NCBI GenBank assembly: GCA_963737545.1
Contig: CAVTTH010000005.1
Span: forward strand, 62,001-126,000
DNA length: 64,000 bases
Reading direction: 5' to 3'
Origin: CAVTTH01 sp963737545
Lineage (GTDB): Bacteria; Verrucomicrobiota; Verrucomicrobiia; Chthoniobacterales; UBA10450
Positions 50,432 to 60,000 of this stretch are shown in pieces. The translations under genes and the position numbers were made by a program. Under the pieces are notes generated by a model. That model saw nothing but the letters and a program-made list of their open reading frames with translations. It had not been told where the DNA came from and did not search any database. The first letter of the stretch is position 1; each line of letters opens with the position of its first letter.

Positions 50432-51187
50432 CTAGAGCAGCCTCAGTACCCGAACGCGGACCAAAAACAGCCCGCCAGCCGGAGCAGCGAAACCGACCCT
50501 TCCGGTTCCCGGGGATGCGAGGCGTGCCCGGATGTCGCCAACCTTGCTCTTGCCCAATCCGCAATGGACGATGGCTCCTACCATCAAACGAACCATCCTG
50601 TAGAGAAAACCGTCACCATCGAATTCGATGGTGATCAGCGGGCCGCTTCGTCGAAGCTTCACCGATCGGATTGTGCGCATGGAATCTGGCTGTCGAGATC
50701 CGCGATTGGCCGCGAATGCCGCGAAGTCATGCCGGCCAACCAAACTTCGCGCAGCCATCTTCATCGTTTCGAAATCGAGCGGCCCGCACACGTGCCACGC
50801 CCGATCAAGTTCGAACGGAGAGAACGCAGGCGCCGCCCAGATCCGGTAGCGATAGACTTTTCCCTTGGCGGCAAAGCGGGCATGAAAGGTGGAAGAGACA
50901 ATGGCGCATCGCAAAACCCGAATCCCAGGCGGCAGAACGCCGTTTAACGCGGAAGTCCATCGCTCCACGCCAAATTTCTCGTTAGGCAAATCCACGTGCG
51001 CAACCTGGGCGAGAGCATGGACACCGGCATCAGTTCGGCCGGCACCATGGACGCGCACATCTTTTCCGGTGATTCGCGCAAACGCTTTTTCCAAGTGGTC
51101 CTGAATGGTGTTGGCGTGTTTCTGACTTTGCCATCCGGCGAACGATGCACCGCGATATGCGACCGTGAACTTGAGCCGCGCCGACAT
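50432..51187 (-). CDS. truA: tRNA pseudouridine(38-40) synthase
   Basis: A 251-residue enzyme modifying the anticodon arm of tRNA. The catalytic Asp is in GAGRTDAGVHALAQ; the N-terminal FTVAYRGASFAGWQ and the C-terminal FLYRMVRLMVGAIV are family signatures. It directly abuts ruvX upstream (no gap) and is followed by about 70 bp before the kinase gene start. Confidence 0.95.
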   Translation of the reverse strand: MSARLKFTVAYRGASFAGWQSQKHANTIQDHLEKAFARITGKDVRVHGAGRTDAGVHALAQVAHVDLPNEKFGVERWTSALNGVLPPGIRVLRCAIVSSTFHARFAAKGKVYRYRIWAAPAFSPFELDRAWHVCGPLDFETMKMAARSLVGRHDFAAFAANRGSRQPDSMRTIRSVKLRRSGPLITIEFDGDGFLYRMVRLMVGAIVHCGLGKSKVGDIRARLASPGTGRVGFAAPAGGLFLVRVRVLRLL

Positions 51188-51643
51188 TCAGTCCGGATCG
51201 TTTTCACTAGCCGTCTCGATCGCTGCCATCGCGTGGAGACGATCGAGATAACCCTGCAAAATGATTTGGGCTGCGACCTGATCGACGTACCCACGTGCTT
51301 TTCGTGTATTCCGGCCCGCCTCGCGGAGCGCGCGATTCGCCAACACCGTGGTGAGTCGTTCATCCCAAGTAACAACCTCGCAGCGCAGATGCTCTCGCAA
51401 TTTCGCCACGAACGAGAGCGCTTCTTCCGCGGAAGGCCCGTGGCTTCCATCCATGTTTTTCGGCAAACCGACCACAATGCGCTCAACCTTTTTCTCCTGC
51501 ACAATTTCAGCAATCCGCCGCATCGCTCCGTTCGCGTCGGACATCGGCAGCGTCTCCTGCGGATGGGCCATGAAGCCAAGTTCGTCAGAAATCGCCAGGC
51601 CGAGGCGAACCTTTCCGAAATCGATTCCCAGGATGCGTTTCAT
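51188..51643 (-). CDS. ruvX: Holliday junction resolvase-like RuvX (YqgF)
   Basis: A 151-residue RNase H-fold nuclease with roles in pre-16S rRNA processing and possibly recombination. Motifs are ILGIDFGKVRLGLAISD, VVGLPKNMDGS, and TWDERLTTVLANRAL with the acidic residues of the active site. The frame is open further upstream, but the ATG at 51643 matches the family. It lies 10 bp after manC. Confidence 0.94.
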   Translation of the reverse strand: MKRILGIDFGKVRLGLAISDELGFMAHPQETLPMSDANGAMRRIAEIVQEKKVERIVVGLPKNMDGSHGPSAEEALSFVAKLREHLRCEVVTWDERLTTVLANRALREAGRNTRKARGYVDQVAAQIILQGYLDRLHAMAAIETASENDPD

Positions 51644-51653
51644 TCCTCGAGCT

Positions 51654-52727
51654 CTACTGCAGTTCTGGCGGAAGTTTGCCCACGAGATCTTTGATCTTCT
51701 CCGCCTGATGCCGATGGCAAATGAGGACCGCGTCGCGCGTTCGCACCACAATTAGATTGTGCACTCCAAGCAGCGCGATGCTCGTTCCATCCTCGTCAAA
51801 AACGATGTTATTCGTCGAATCAATCGCGGTGAGCGCGCAGTTCGAGGAGTTGTCAGTTGCATCGTGGTCGAAATACTTTGCCACCGCCTTCCAGCTGCCG
51901 ACATCGTCCCAATCAAAACTCGCTTCGACTACGAGCACGCGATCCGCTTTTTCCATGATGGCGTAGTCAAAAGAAATCTTCGGCAGCTTGGGGAACCGTT
52001 CACGCAACACTTGCTCAAATTTTCCCGGCGCGCGGAGTTGGGAAATGAAATCGGCGAGTCCCGGGGCGTGTCGGTTGAATTCGCTCAGCACCGTTGGCAC
52101 ACCCCAGACAAACATCCCCGCATTCCAGCGAAAATTGCCGTCACGAAAGAAGGACTCGGCCAGTTCGGCATTGGGTTTCTCGCGAAATCGAACAACGCGA
52201 TGAATCTCGCCTCCGTCGCCGCCTTCAAGTAATTGAACGCTCTGGCCTTGCTCAATGTAGCCGAACCCGGGACAAGCCCACGTTGGCTTTATCCCGATCG
52301 TTATCAACGCGCCCTTCTCCTCTGCCGCTCGCGCCGCGAGCGAGAGCGTGCGATGGAACGCGCCCGTATCCTTGATCACATGATCGGCCGGAAGAACAAT
52401 CATCGTCGCTGAGTGATCACGCGCCGCCACCCAGCCTGTCCCGAGTGCAACCGCCGCAGCCGTATCGCGCTTCGCCGGTTCAGCCAGAATATTTTCCTTT
52501 GGAAAATCTCTGAGCAACTCTCGCGCGGCGGCTTCCTGCTCGACATTGGCCAGAATGAGGATGCGCTCCCGGGGCACAAAGCCAGAGAGACGTGCGACGG
52601 TCTCTTCAAGCAGTGTCCTGTCCGAAACAAGGCGCAGCAATTGTTTCGGACGAGCGCGCCGGCTCAACGGCCAGAAGCGTTCGCCGCTTCCGCCGGCTAG
52701 AATAAGCGCATAGATTGGATTGGACAT
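51654..52727 (-). CDS. manC: Mannose-1-phosphate guanylyltransferase
   Basis: A 357-residue nucleotidyltransferase that makes GDP-mannose. The N-terminal signature is LAGGSGERFWPLSRRARPKQ; further landmarks are AEPAKRDTAAAV, PADHVI and FREKPN. The C-terminal isomerase domain of bifunctional ManC is absent. ATG 52727 is chosen because the protein then begins SNPIYALILAGG. It supplies mannose/fucose-type sugars for surface polysaccharide. It heads the manC-ruvX-truA run. Confidence 0.94.
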   Translation of the reverse strand: MSNPIYALILAGGSGERFWPLSRRARPKQLLRLVSDRTLLEETVARLSGFVPRERILILANVEQEAAARELLRDFPKENILAEPAKRDTAAAVALGTGWVAARDHSATMIVLPADHVIKDTGAFHRTLSLAARAAEEKGALITIGIKPTWACPGFGYIEQGQSVQLLEGGDGGEIHRVVRFREKPNAELAESFFRDGNFRWNAGMFVWGVPTVLSEFNRHAPGLADFISQLRAPGKFEQVLRERFPKLPKISFDYAIMEKADRVLVVEASFDWDDVGSWKAVAKYFDHDATDNSSNCALTAIDSTNNIVFDEDGTSIALLGVHNLIVVRTRDAVLICHRHQAEKIKDLVGKLPPELQ

Positions 52728-52823
52728 CGTTAGGGTTCGCTGCGGGGAAGCGGGAAATGGATCGGTGGCAGTCGCGAGAATTTCCCGTTTCCTTTTCCGA
52801 AACGAGACGTATAAGGGTATGCG

Positions 52824-53126
52824 ATGTCGCTCCCGATATCCATTCCAAAAACCTCGGAACAACTTCCGCTGGCGGGACTGCTTACTCTCACACGGACCGC
52901 ATTCGGTCTGGGCGTCGGCATGCTCGTGGCAGACAAGATCAAGCGACCAGCCCGGCAAGCTACTGCGATTGCACTGGTCTCAGTCGGCGCGTTGGCGGCC
53001 GTTCCATTCATGGTCAAAATCGCGCTCGAACGGATCAATCGGCCGGAATCGGAACGCGGCAGTCGCAATCGGCTCCGCTCGATTCGCGGAGACTCCGGCT
53101 ATCGTTCCGAAACGGATATCTACTGA
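52824..53126 (+). CDS. Small membrane protein of unknown function
   Basis: A 100-residue protein with two hydrophobic segments (LTRTAFGLGVGMLVAD, then AIALVSVGALAAVPFMVKI) separated by a basic turn (KIKRPARQ) and a charged C-terminal tail (SERGSRNRLRSIRGD). It resembles small inner-membrane proteins of the YtxH-like kind but has no clear family motif. It stands alone between divergent manC and the carboxylase gene. Confidence 0.65.
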   Translation: MSLPISIPKTSEQLPLAGLLTLTRTAFGLGVGMLVADKIKRPARQATAIALVSVGALAAVPFMVKIALERINRPESERGSRNRLRSIRGDSGYRSETDIY

Positions 53127-53202
53127 TCGCCTGGATTGAGACCTCGAGTGCGAGCGGCCTCGCGCTTGATTCAATTGCCGCCCGGGATTAACCCTTTCCC
53201 TC

Positions 53203-54837
53203 ATGCCTCGACGAGCCATTTCTTCGGATGAGTCGCTTCGCGATCGCCGCGAAGCGATCGTGAAAGAGGAAGCGATGCTCCGCGAAGGCGGTGGGAGCGC
53301 GGGACAAGCACGCCAGCGCAAGATGGGTCGGCTGCCGGTGCGGGAGCGAATCGATCTTCTTCTCGACAAGGGTTCGCCATTTTTTGAAATCGGTCTCTGG
53401 GCTGCCTACAAGATGTATCCGCAATGGGGAAGCGTCCCGGCCGCCGGCGCCGTCGCTGGAATTGGAAACATCGAAGGTGTCCCCTGCATGGTCATCGCCA
53501 ACGACGCGACCGTAAAGGCCGGCGCATTTTTCCCGCAGACGGCCAAGAAGTTGATCCGCGCCCAACGCATCGGCTTTGAGAACGCGTTGCCGATTGTGTA
53601 TCTGGTCGATTCCGCCGGCGTCTTTCTGCCGATGCAGGACGAAATCTTTCCCGATGAAGACGATTTCGGAAGAATCTTTCGCAACAACTCTGTCATTTCC
53701 GCCGCCGGCATTCCGCAATTTGCCGCCATCATGGGAAACTGTGTGGCAGGTGGCGCGTATCTGCCTGTCTTGTGCGACAAGATTCTGATGACCGAAGGCA
53801 GCGGCCTTTATCTGGCCGGTCCCTCGTTAGTCAAAGCCGCCATCGGCCAGGTCGTCGACCAGGAAGAACTCGGCGGCGCTCACATGCACGCCGAGATTAG
53901 TGGCACCGTCGATTTCTACGAGAAAGATGATCCATCTTGTCTAAAGCGGTTGCGCTCTCTGATCGCGCTCTTGCCGGAATCGCAACAAGCCAGACAGCCG
54001 AAAGCGGCGAAGGAAAAAGCGTTGCGTCCGGCGAACGATCCTTCCGCTGTTTACGATCTGATCAGCCTCGACGGCAACAAAACATACGACGCGCGGGAGC
54101 TGCTGGCCTCGATCATCGATGCGGAATCACTTGACGAATACAAAGCCGATTACGGCAAAACTCTCGTCACGACCTATGCACGAATCGGCGGTCACGCGGT
54201 CGGTATTGTCGCGAGCCAGCGTCACCAGGTGCGCACGAAGAAGGAAGGCATCCAAATGGGCGGCGTCATCTACTCCGACAGCGCCGACAAGGCCGCGCGC
54301 TTCGTCATGGATTGCAACCAAACCGGATTGCCAATCATTTTCTTTCAGGATGTTACCGGCTTTATGGTCGGGCGCGATGCCGAGCAAAGCGGCATCATCC
54401 GCAGCGGGGCAAAGCTGGTGAATGCGGTCAGCAATTCGGTCGTGCCGAAGATTACCGTTGTTGTAGGCGGTTCGTTCGGCGCCGGCAATTATGCGCTGTG
54501 CGGCAAGGCTTACGATCCGCGATTTCTGCTGGCCTGGCCAAACTCGCGCTACGCCGTGATGGGCGCCGCGCAAGCTTCCGATACTGTTTTCAGCATCCTG
54601 GCGCGCTCGCGCGAGCGCGGTGACAAGAAGGCGTCACCGGAAGAACTGGAGCAGCTCCGCGCGAAGGTAAAAGAGACTTACGAAGAGCAAACCGACATCC
54701 GATACGGCGCGGCCCGCGGTTGGGTCGACGCGATTATTCAACCGCACCAGACTCGGGAAATTCTCGAGCGCTTACTCGGTTATGTTTCGCGGCCAGCGCC
54801 CAAGGCCCGTTTTCACACCGGCGTCATCCAGGTTTAA
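53203..54837 (+). CDS. Acyl-CoA carboxylase carboxyltransferase (beta) subunit, methylcrotonyl-CoA type
   Basis: A 544-residue carboxyltransferase subunit of a biotin-dependent acyl-CoA carboxylase. Features are VDSAGVFLPMQDEIFPDE in the N-domain and, in the C-domain, GGSFGAGNYALCGKAYDPR, the pattern of methylcrotonyl-CoA carboxylase beta. The neighbouring lyase and hydratase genes support a role in leucine breakdown. The biotin carboxylase/carrier subunit is not in the window. The 3' end overlaps that of the lyase gene by 4 bp. Confidence 0.9.
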   Translation: MPRRAISSDESLRDRREAIVKEEAMLREGGGSAGQARQRKMGRLPVRERIDLLLDKGSPFFEIGLWAAYKMYPQWGSVPAAGAVAGIGNIEGVPCMVIANDATVKAGAFFPQTAKKLIRAQRIGFENALPIVYLVDSAGVFLPMQDEIFPDEDDFGRIFRNNSVISAAGIPQFAAIMGNCVAGGAYLPVLCDKILMTEGSGLYLAGPSLVKAAIGQVVDQEELGGAHMHAEISGTVDFYEKDDPSCLKRLRSLIALLPESQQARQPKAAKEKALRPANDPSAVYDLISLDGNKTYDARELLASIIDAESLDEYKADYGKTLVTTYARIGGHAVGIVASQRHQVRTKKEGIQMGGVIYSDSADKAARFVMDCNQTGLPIIFFQDVTGFMVGRDAEQSGIIRSGAKLVNAVSNSVVPKITVVVGGSFGAGNYALCGKAYDPRFLLAWPNSRYAVMGAAQASDTVFSILARSRERGDKKASPEELEQLRAKVKETYEEQTDIRYGAARGWVDAIIQPHQTREILERLLGYVSRPAPKARFHTGVIQV

Positions 54838-55706
54838 TCCGCGTCGTTAGGCGAAAATTCGTTGACGATTGCGGCATTCATCGCCGCAACTTCCGAAAGC
54901 CGCCCCTCTACCGACAACTGTACTCCACGCTGTTGCAAGGCGCGCAAAACTTCTTCGGTCGGCACATTTCCGACTAGTTCGTCTTGCGCGAAGGGGCAAC
55001 CGCCGAGTCCGCCGATGGCGGCATCGAAACGACGGCACCCGGCATCGTAAGCGGCAAGGACTTTGTCCGCCGTCCCTGCGCGCGTGCTATGCAGATGAAC
55101 GCCCACCTCGCACCCGTTGCAACCATGTATAACGGCCTCGACGACCTGGCGAATCAGCTCTGGCGTGGCTGCTCCTATCGTGTCGGCAATTGAAACGGAG
55201 CGAATGCCCATCTCCGCAATGGTTCTCGCGGCCTCCGCGACTTTCTCTTCGCTCCACCCCTCGCCGTAAGGATTACCGAAGGCCATCGAAATGTACACGA
55301 CCATCCCCAGGCCGGCTTCTTCCGCACGGGCTTTGATTCTCTTCAGCACGGCCTGGTTTTCTTCCGGCGATTGATTTTGGTTTCTGCGCAGGAACGTCTC
55401 AGAGATTGAACAGGGATAACCAAGCGTGCTGACTCGACGTGTCGCGATCGCGCGCTCCGCCCCTTTTTCGTTAACGACAATTCCGATGATCTCAACGTCC
55501 GTCAGGGGCCCGAGTTGCTCGAGCACTTCTTCGCTGTCGGCCATCTGTGGTACCGCTTTCGGTGAGACAAAGCTGACTGCGTCGATGTGCCGGAAACCTG
55601 CCGTCACCAGCCCGCGCAGATATTCTACCTTCCGCCGGGTCGGAATCTGATGCCTGAGTCCCTGCCATGCGTCGCGCGGACACTCGATGATCTTGACGGA
55701 TTCCAT
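54834..55706 (-). CDS. mvaB: Hydroxymethylglutaryl-CoA lyase-like protein
   Basis: A 290-residue TIM-barrel lyase of the HMG-CoA lyase group. It has the metal-binding VHLHSTRAGT, the active-site Cys in GGLGGCPFAQ, and GNVPTEEVLRAL. The usual PRDGLQ at the N-terminus is PRDAWQG, so the catalytic Arg and Asp are kept, but the loop is divergent. It is convergent with the carboxylase and divergent from the hydratase. The product would split HMG-CoA to acetoacetate and acetyl-CoA. Confidence 0.85.
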   Translation of the reverse strand: MESVKIIECPRDAWQGLRHQIPTRRKVEYLRGLVTAGFRHIDAVSFVSPKAVPQMADSEEVLEQLGPLTDVEIIGIVVNEKGAERAIATRRVSTLGYPCSISETFLRRNQNQSPEENQAVLKRIKARAEEAGLGMVVYISMAFGNPYGEGWSEEKVAEAARTIAEMGIRSVSIADTIGAATPELIRQVVEAVIHGCNGCEVGVHLHSTRAGTADKVLAAYDAGCRRFDAAIGGLGGCPFAQDELVGNVPTEEVLRALQQRGVQLSVEGRLSEVAAMNAAIVNEFSPNDAD

Positions 55707-55778
55707 CACGGAAAGTTATGGCAGAATAACTCGGAAGCGCGAGTTTGCCTCGCTCCAATCATAAGCTGAGGATTATTT

Positions 55779-56543
55779 ATGCCTGTTGTTCTCGTCGAAA
55801 AACAAACGCCTCAGATTACCATTTTGACGTTGAACCGTCCCGAGCGTCGTAACGCGCTCACGATCGAATTGCTGACGGAACTGGCCGCAGCGATTGACCT
55901 TGCTTCAGCAGATCCCATCCAGCGCATCCTCATTTTGCGGGGGGCGGGCTCGGCGTTTTGTGCCGGTCTCGATCTCAAGGAAACGGCTGAAACTCAAAAG
56001 GCGCATGCCTCGGCTGAGATGGTAGCGAAGGCGCTCATCGCGATCAACCAGACTCGCCTGATCACAATCGCCGCCGTGCACGGAGCCGCGGTGGCAGGCG
56101 GGGCAGGCCTCATGTCGGCGTGCGATTTTGTCGTCGCGGCCGCTGGAACAAAGATTGGGTATCCGGAAGTGAGACGCGGATTGGTCGCGGCGTTGGTCTT
56201 GACTTTCCTCCGCCGTCAGCTGCGCGAACGGGATCTGCGCGAATTGCTTTTCACGTCGGAGTTGATCGACGCGGAACGGGCGCGTGAAATGGGTCTGGTA
56301 AACCGCGTCGTCGCACCTAACGATCTGGAAAGTGAAACGAATAAATTCGTTGCGTCGGTGCTGCAGGGAGCCCCTCAAGCGCTCGCGAACACGAAACGAC
56401 TAATCGAAGAACTCTGGTCGTCTTCGGTCGAGGAAGACGTGAAGCACGCTCTTGCTCATCACATGAAGGCGCGTGAATCCGCCGAAGCGCGCGAGGGAAT
56501 CGCGGCCTTCAACGAAAAGCGCCCGCCCAAGTGGGCGGAATAA
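55779..56543 (+). CDS. Enoyl-CoA hydratase/isomerase family protein (likely methylglutaconyl-CoA hydratase)
   Basis: A 254-residue crotonase-fold enzyme. Oxyanion-hole segments are GAGSAFCAGLDLKE and AAVAGGAGLMSACDFVVAA; NRPERRNAL is the N-terminal signature. Together with the methylcrotonyl-CoA carboxylase-like subunit and the HMG-CoA lyase it completes the late leucine pathway order, which is the basis for the specific suggestion. The catalytic Glu assignment needs an alignment. Confidence 0.88.
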   Translation: MPVVLVEKQTPQITILTLNRPERRNALTIELLTELAAAIDLASADPIQRILILRGAGSAFCAGLDLKETAETQKAHASAEMVAKALIAINQTRLITIAAVHGAAVAGGAGLMSACDFVVAAAGTKIGYPEVRRGLVAALVLTFLRRQLRERDLRELLFTSELIDAERAREMGLVNRVVAPNDLESETNKFVASVLQGAPQALANTKRLIEELWSSSVEEDVKHALAHHMKARESAEAREGIAAFNEKRPPKWAE

Positions 56544-56552
56544 CCCTAACGA

Positions 56553-56990
56553 CTACGCTGCGCCGCCGCCGCCGCCCTGGTAGGTCGCGCTGCCGAAGCC
56601 GAGGATTGGCCAAAAGATAACCCCAAGAAGAGCCAGCCCCACGCCGAAGCCCGCGCCTTTGCCAAAGTTTTTCGCGACGTCAATGCAAAGGATGATGGCG
56701 ATGATAAAATTAACGAATGGAATCAACATCAAGAGCAACCACCAACCGGGACGGCCCGCGATCTTACAGAGGATGTAAAGATTGTAGATCGGGATAATGC
56801 TGGCCCACCCAGGCTGGCCGGCTTTGGTAAAAACCTTCCACATCGCCGCGATCATCACGACGGCAATGACCAGCGAGAGGATCATGACCAGAGGGCTCGG
56901 CGCGGCGGCGGGAGCTGTGTAACTGTTCACGTCTTGTGCGAGCAGAGCATTCATTCCAAGCAGCAACGGTATTTTGATTATTGAGATCAT
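56553..56990 (-). CDS. DUF5684 membrane protein
   Basis: A 145-residue membrane protein with about four hydrophobic segments. The family core is FTKAGQPGWASIIPIYNLY followed by KIAGRPGWWLLLMLIPFVNF. An N-terminal hydrophobic stretch could be a signal peptide. The C-terminus is a glycine run. Such proteins are common near signal peptidases and transport genes, but the function is unknown. Confidence 0.88.
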   Translation of the reverse strand: MISIIKIPLLLGMNALLAQDVNSYTAPAAAPSPLVMILSLVIAVVMIAAMWKVFTKAGQPGWASIIPIYNLYILCKIAGRPGWWLLLMLIPFVNFIIAIILCIDVAKNFGKGAGFGVGLALLGVIFWPILGFGSATYQGGGGGAA

Positions 56991-57073
56991 AGTAGTGAAT
57001 TGGTTGGAACGGAGGCTGACGGAGAGGCAGCCGCCACAGCAAGCAGAATCTTCGTGTTTTTACCGGATCGCCT

Positions 57074-60000
57074 TCAAACGCGAGCCGTAGCCTTTGAAGG
57101 AATCACAAACTTCTCGATCTCTTCCTTGATATCGTGAACGAAGTTGGCGGCGACGGCGCCGTTCACGATGCGGTGATCGAACGTGAGCGATAAAGTAATA
57201 ACCTCGGCCGATTCCTTCTTCTTGCCGTCGCCCACCATTTCGTTATGCGCCGAGCCGACAAACAAAGTGCCTGCCGACGGCGGAACCACAATTGGCGTTG
57301 CCGCGCGCACACCGAACGCGCCGAGGCTGCTGATCACAATCGGGGCGTTCATTGCATCGACGCGTCCGGTGCGAGTTTCTTCGACAGTCTCGTTGTAACG
57401 TCTCACGAAATCGGGCCAGTCACGGGTGTTCGCGTTCGTCACAACCGCAGTGGCAAGACGGCCGTCATCGAGCGCGACGGCGACCCCGAGATCGAACGGA
57501 TCGTTCTCCACGATGCGGTCGTCATCGAGCATGGTCCGCCGGAACGGCGCGTGTTTTTCCATCGCCCGCACTACCGCCCACGCGATCATGACTGACGGTG
57601 ATGCGGCATTCTTGCCGGCGGACTTTCTGGCGGTTTCGCGGGCCTTGCGGATCGCATCCCATCGCGCATCGATCTGCAAGTTAGCCGGGACAACACGGCC
57701 GAGTCTGCGGATGATCGTCGGTGAAAGCGCAGGCTCGATGGACGCGGATTTACGCGACTGGCCCGGTTGGGCGACGCGTTTGGAATCTGCCACCGAAATG
57801 GCAGCAACTTCACCATTTTGATCGGGTGAAACTTCTGCAGCGGCTTCCATGTTGTCCACCCAATCGTCGCTGTCTTCCGCCACAATCGTGCCAAGCTCCT
57901 GGCCGATTTCGACCGTATCATCGACCTGCGTCTTCCATTCTCCCATCACCCCGGCGAAAGACGACTCAATCGGATAAACCGCTTTGTCGGTCTCAAGTTC
58001 GCACAACGGATCATCCAACTCGACGGGGTCCCCCGGTTTCTTCAGCAGCGAAACGATCTTCGCCGCGCGTATTCCTTCGCCCATGATCGGCACGACGATT
58101 TTTTGCGTGTGTTGCTTGCTCATACGTGACCTCTTTAGCATCGACGTTTCGGTTTTCATACCGGCCGTTGCAGGTTTTTCCGGCGTAGATTTCCTGCCGC
58201 TCGGGACAGCGGCAGCTACAACGCGACCGCGCTCTGCTTTCGTAGACATTGAACGCTGCACCGCGGCGGTAATCCGTTCCACGTCCGGCAACGCGGCGTA
58301 TTCATAGATCGGATTGTAGCCGATCATGACGTTGCCTTTGCTAACAAGAATCGGCGGGCTGATCATCTCGCTCCAGATATCGGGCTGCGATGTGATGTGC
58401 GTGATAATCATCTGCCCGACGCTGCAATTCTCGGTGTCTTCCTGCACGATAACGAGTCGGCCGGTCTTGCGTACCGATTCCTCGATCGTCGCTTTGTCCC
58501 ACGGAACGATCGAGCGCAGATCGATTAATTCGATGCCGGCGTCATCGCCGATTTGGGCAAGTGCCTCGAGGGATTTCTCGATCGTGTTTCCCCAGGCGAC
58601 GAGTGTGAGATCGGAACCGGTCGTGCGCCGGCGCGCCTTGCCTAACGGAACCGCGCGGATTGGTTTGTCGAATTCATGCTCGGCCCAGAGCAGATGTTTC
58701 GGAATCAAAAAGATCGTCGGATCTTCACCGTGCATCGCGGACCAGAGCAGACCAGCGGCATCGTCCGGCGTACTTGGAACAACGACGTTGATGCCGGGAT
58801 AATGCGCCAGTGCACCTTCGTTAGCCTGGCTGTGCCACAAACTCCCGCCCGGTAAATAGGCACCGTACGGCGCGTAAAAGACCGCAGGACATTTCCAAGT
58901 GCCGAACGAGCGCCAGCGCAGCGTCGCGATGTTTGTGACGAGCTGATTAAAGCCGGGGTAGATGAAATCGATGAACTGCAGCTCGAAAACCGGACGATGT
59001 CCGTAAGAAGCAAGGCCGCACGCAACACCGAGAATGGTCGATTCCGCCAGCGGCGAATTGTAAACCTGTTTGCCAAATTCAGTGGTTAGCTTTTGCGTGA
59101 GACGAAAGACGCCGCCTTTCGGATCTTCCACATCTTCGCCAAAAATGATGCGACGCGGGTCGCGTGCCAAGCCGAGGCGCAAAGTCTGATTGACCGCGTC
59201 GCCAATCCGATACTTTCCGGCCGGAAGCACTTCATCATCCAGTTGCGCTGGTGCGGCGCTGACTTCGGCCATCAGTTCATCCGCCCTCGGATCTTCCGCG
59301 CGCTCCGCTTCCAAAAATTCCTGCCGGATCCGCTCCTTGATCTCCTTATCCAGTTTTTCGTATTCGTCCGCGCTGATCACGCCATCTTCGATCAAACGTT
59401 GCCTGTATGCGCGAATCGGATCGCCCTTTTCGAGGTTCTGTAATTCTTCCGCGCTACGGTAGAGCTTCTGATCATCAGAACTGGTGTGGCTGGAGAGTCG
59501 TTCCATCGTGACCCAGAAAAACACCGGGCCTTTTCCGGCGCGCATGTGCGCGATCGCTTCGGCCGCGGCGGTGTGAACCTGCATGACGTCCGCGCCGTCA
59601 ATCTCTCTCCACTCGTTAGGCGCAAGAACACCGAGGGCAAGGGGATTGATCTTGCGCGTCGGGCTACTGATGCCGTAGGCGTTGTCCTCGACCACGAGGA
59701 GAAAGGGCAACTGGCGTTCCTTGGCGAAGCAGACCGCTTCAAACAAATCTCCCTGACGCGTCGCGGCGTCACCAACCGTAGCGACGACGATATTGGACTT
59801 GCCATCGAGCTGAATGCCCCAGGCAATGCCGCAGCCGGGCAGAAGCTGCGATCCGGTCGGCGTCGGCACGCTCCAGATGTGGCGCGAAGCATAACTATAG
59901 TGCGACGGCATCTGCCGGCCGTGACTCTGGCCCTGGCGCTTCGCCATGTAATCGAGCGCCAGCTCGCGCGACTCGACGCCGCGACCGAGCACGAGCGCGC

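Noticed and set aside
52730..53068. Minus-strand open frame of 112 codons
   Set aside because: Antisense to the small membrane protein, which has coherent hydrophobic segments; the minus frame shows none.
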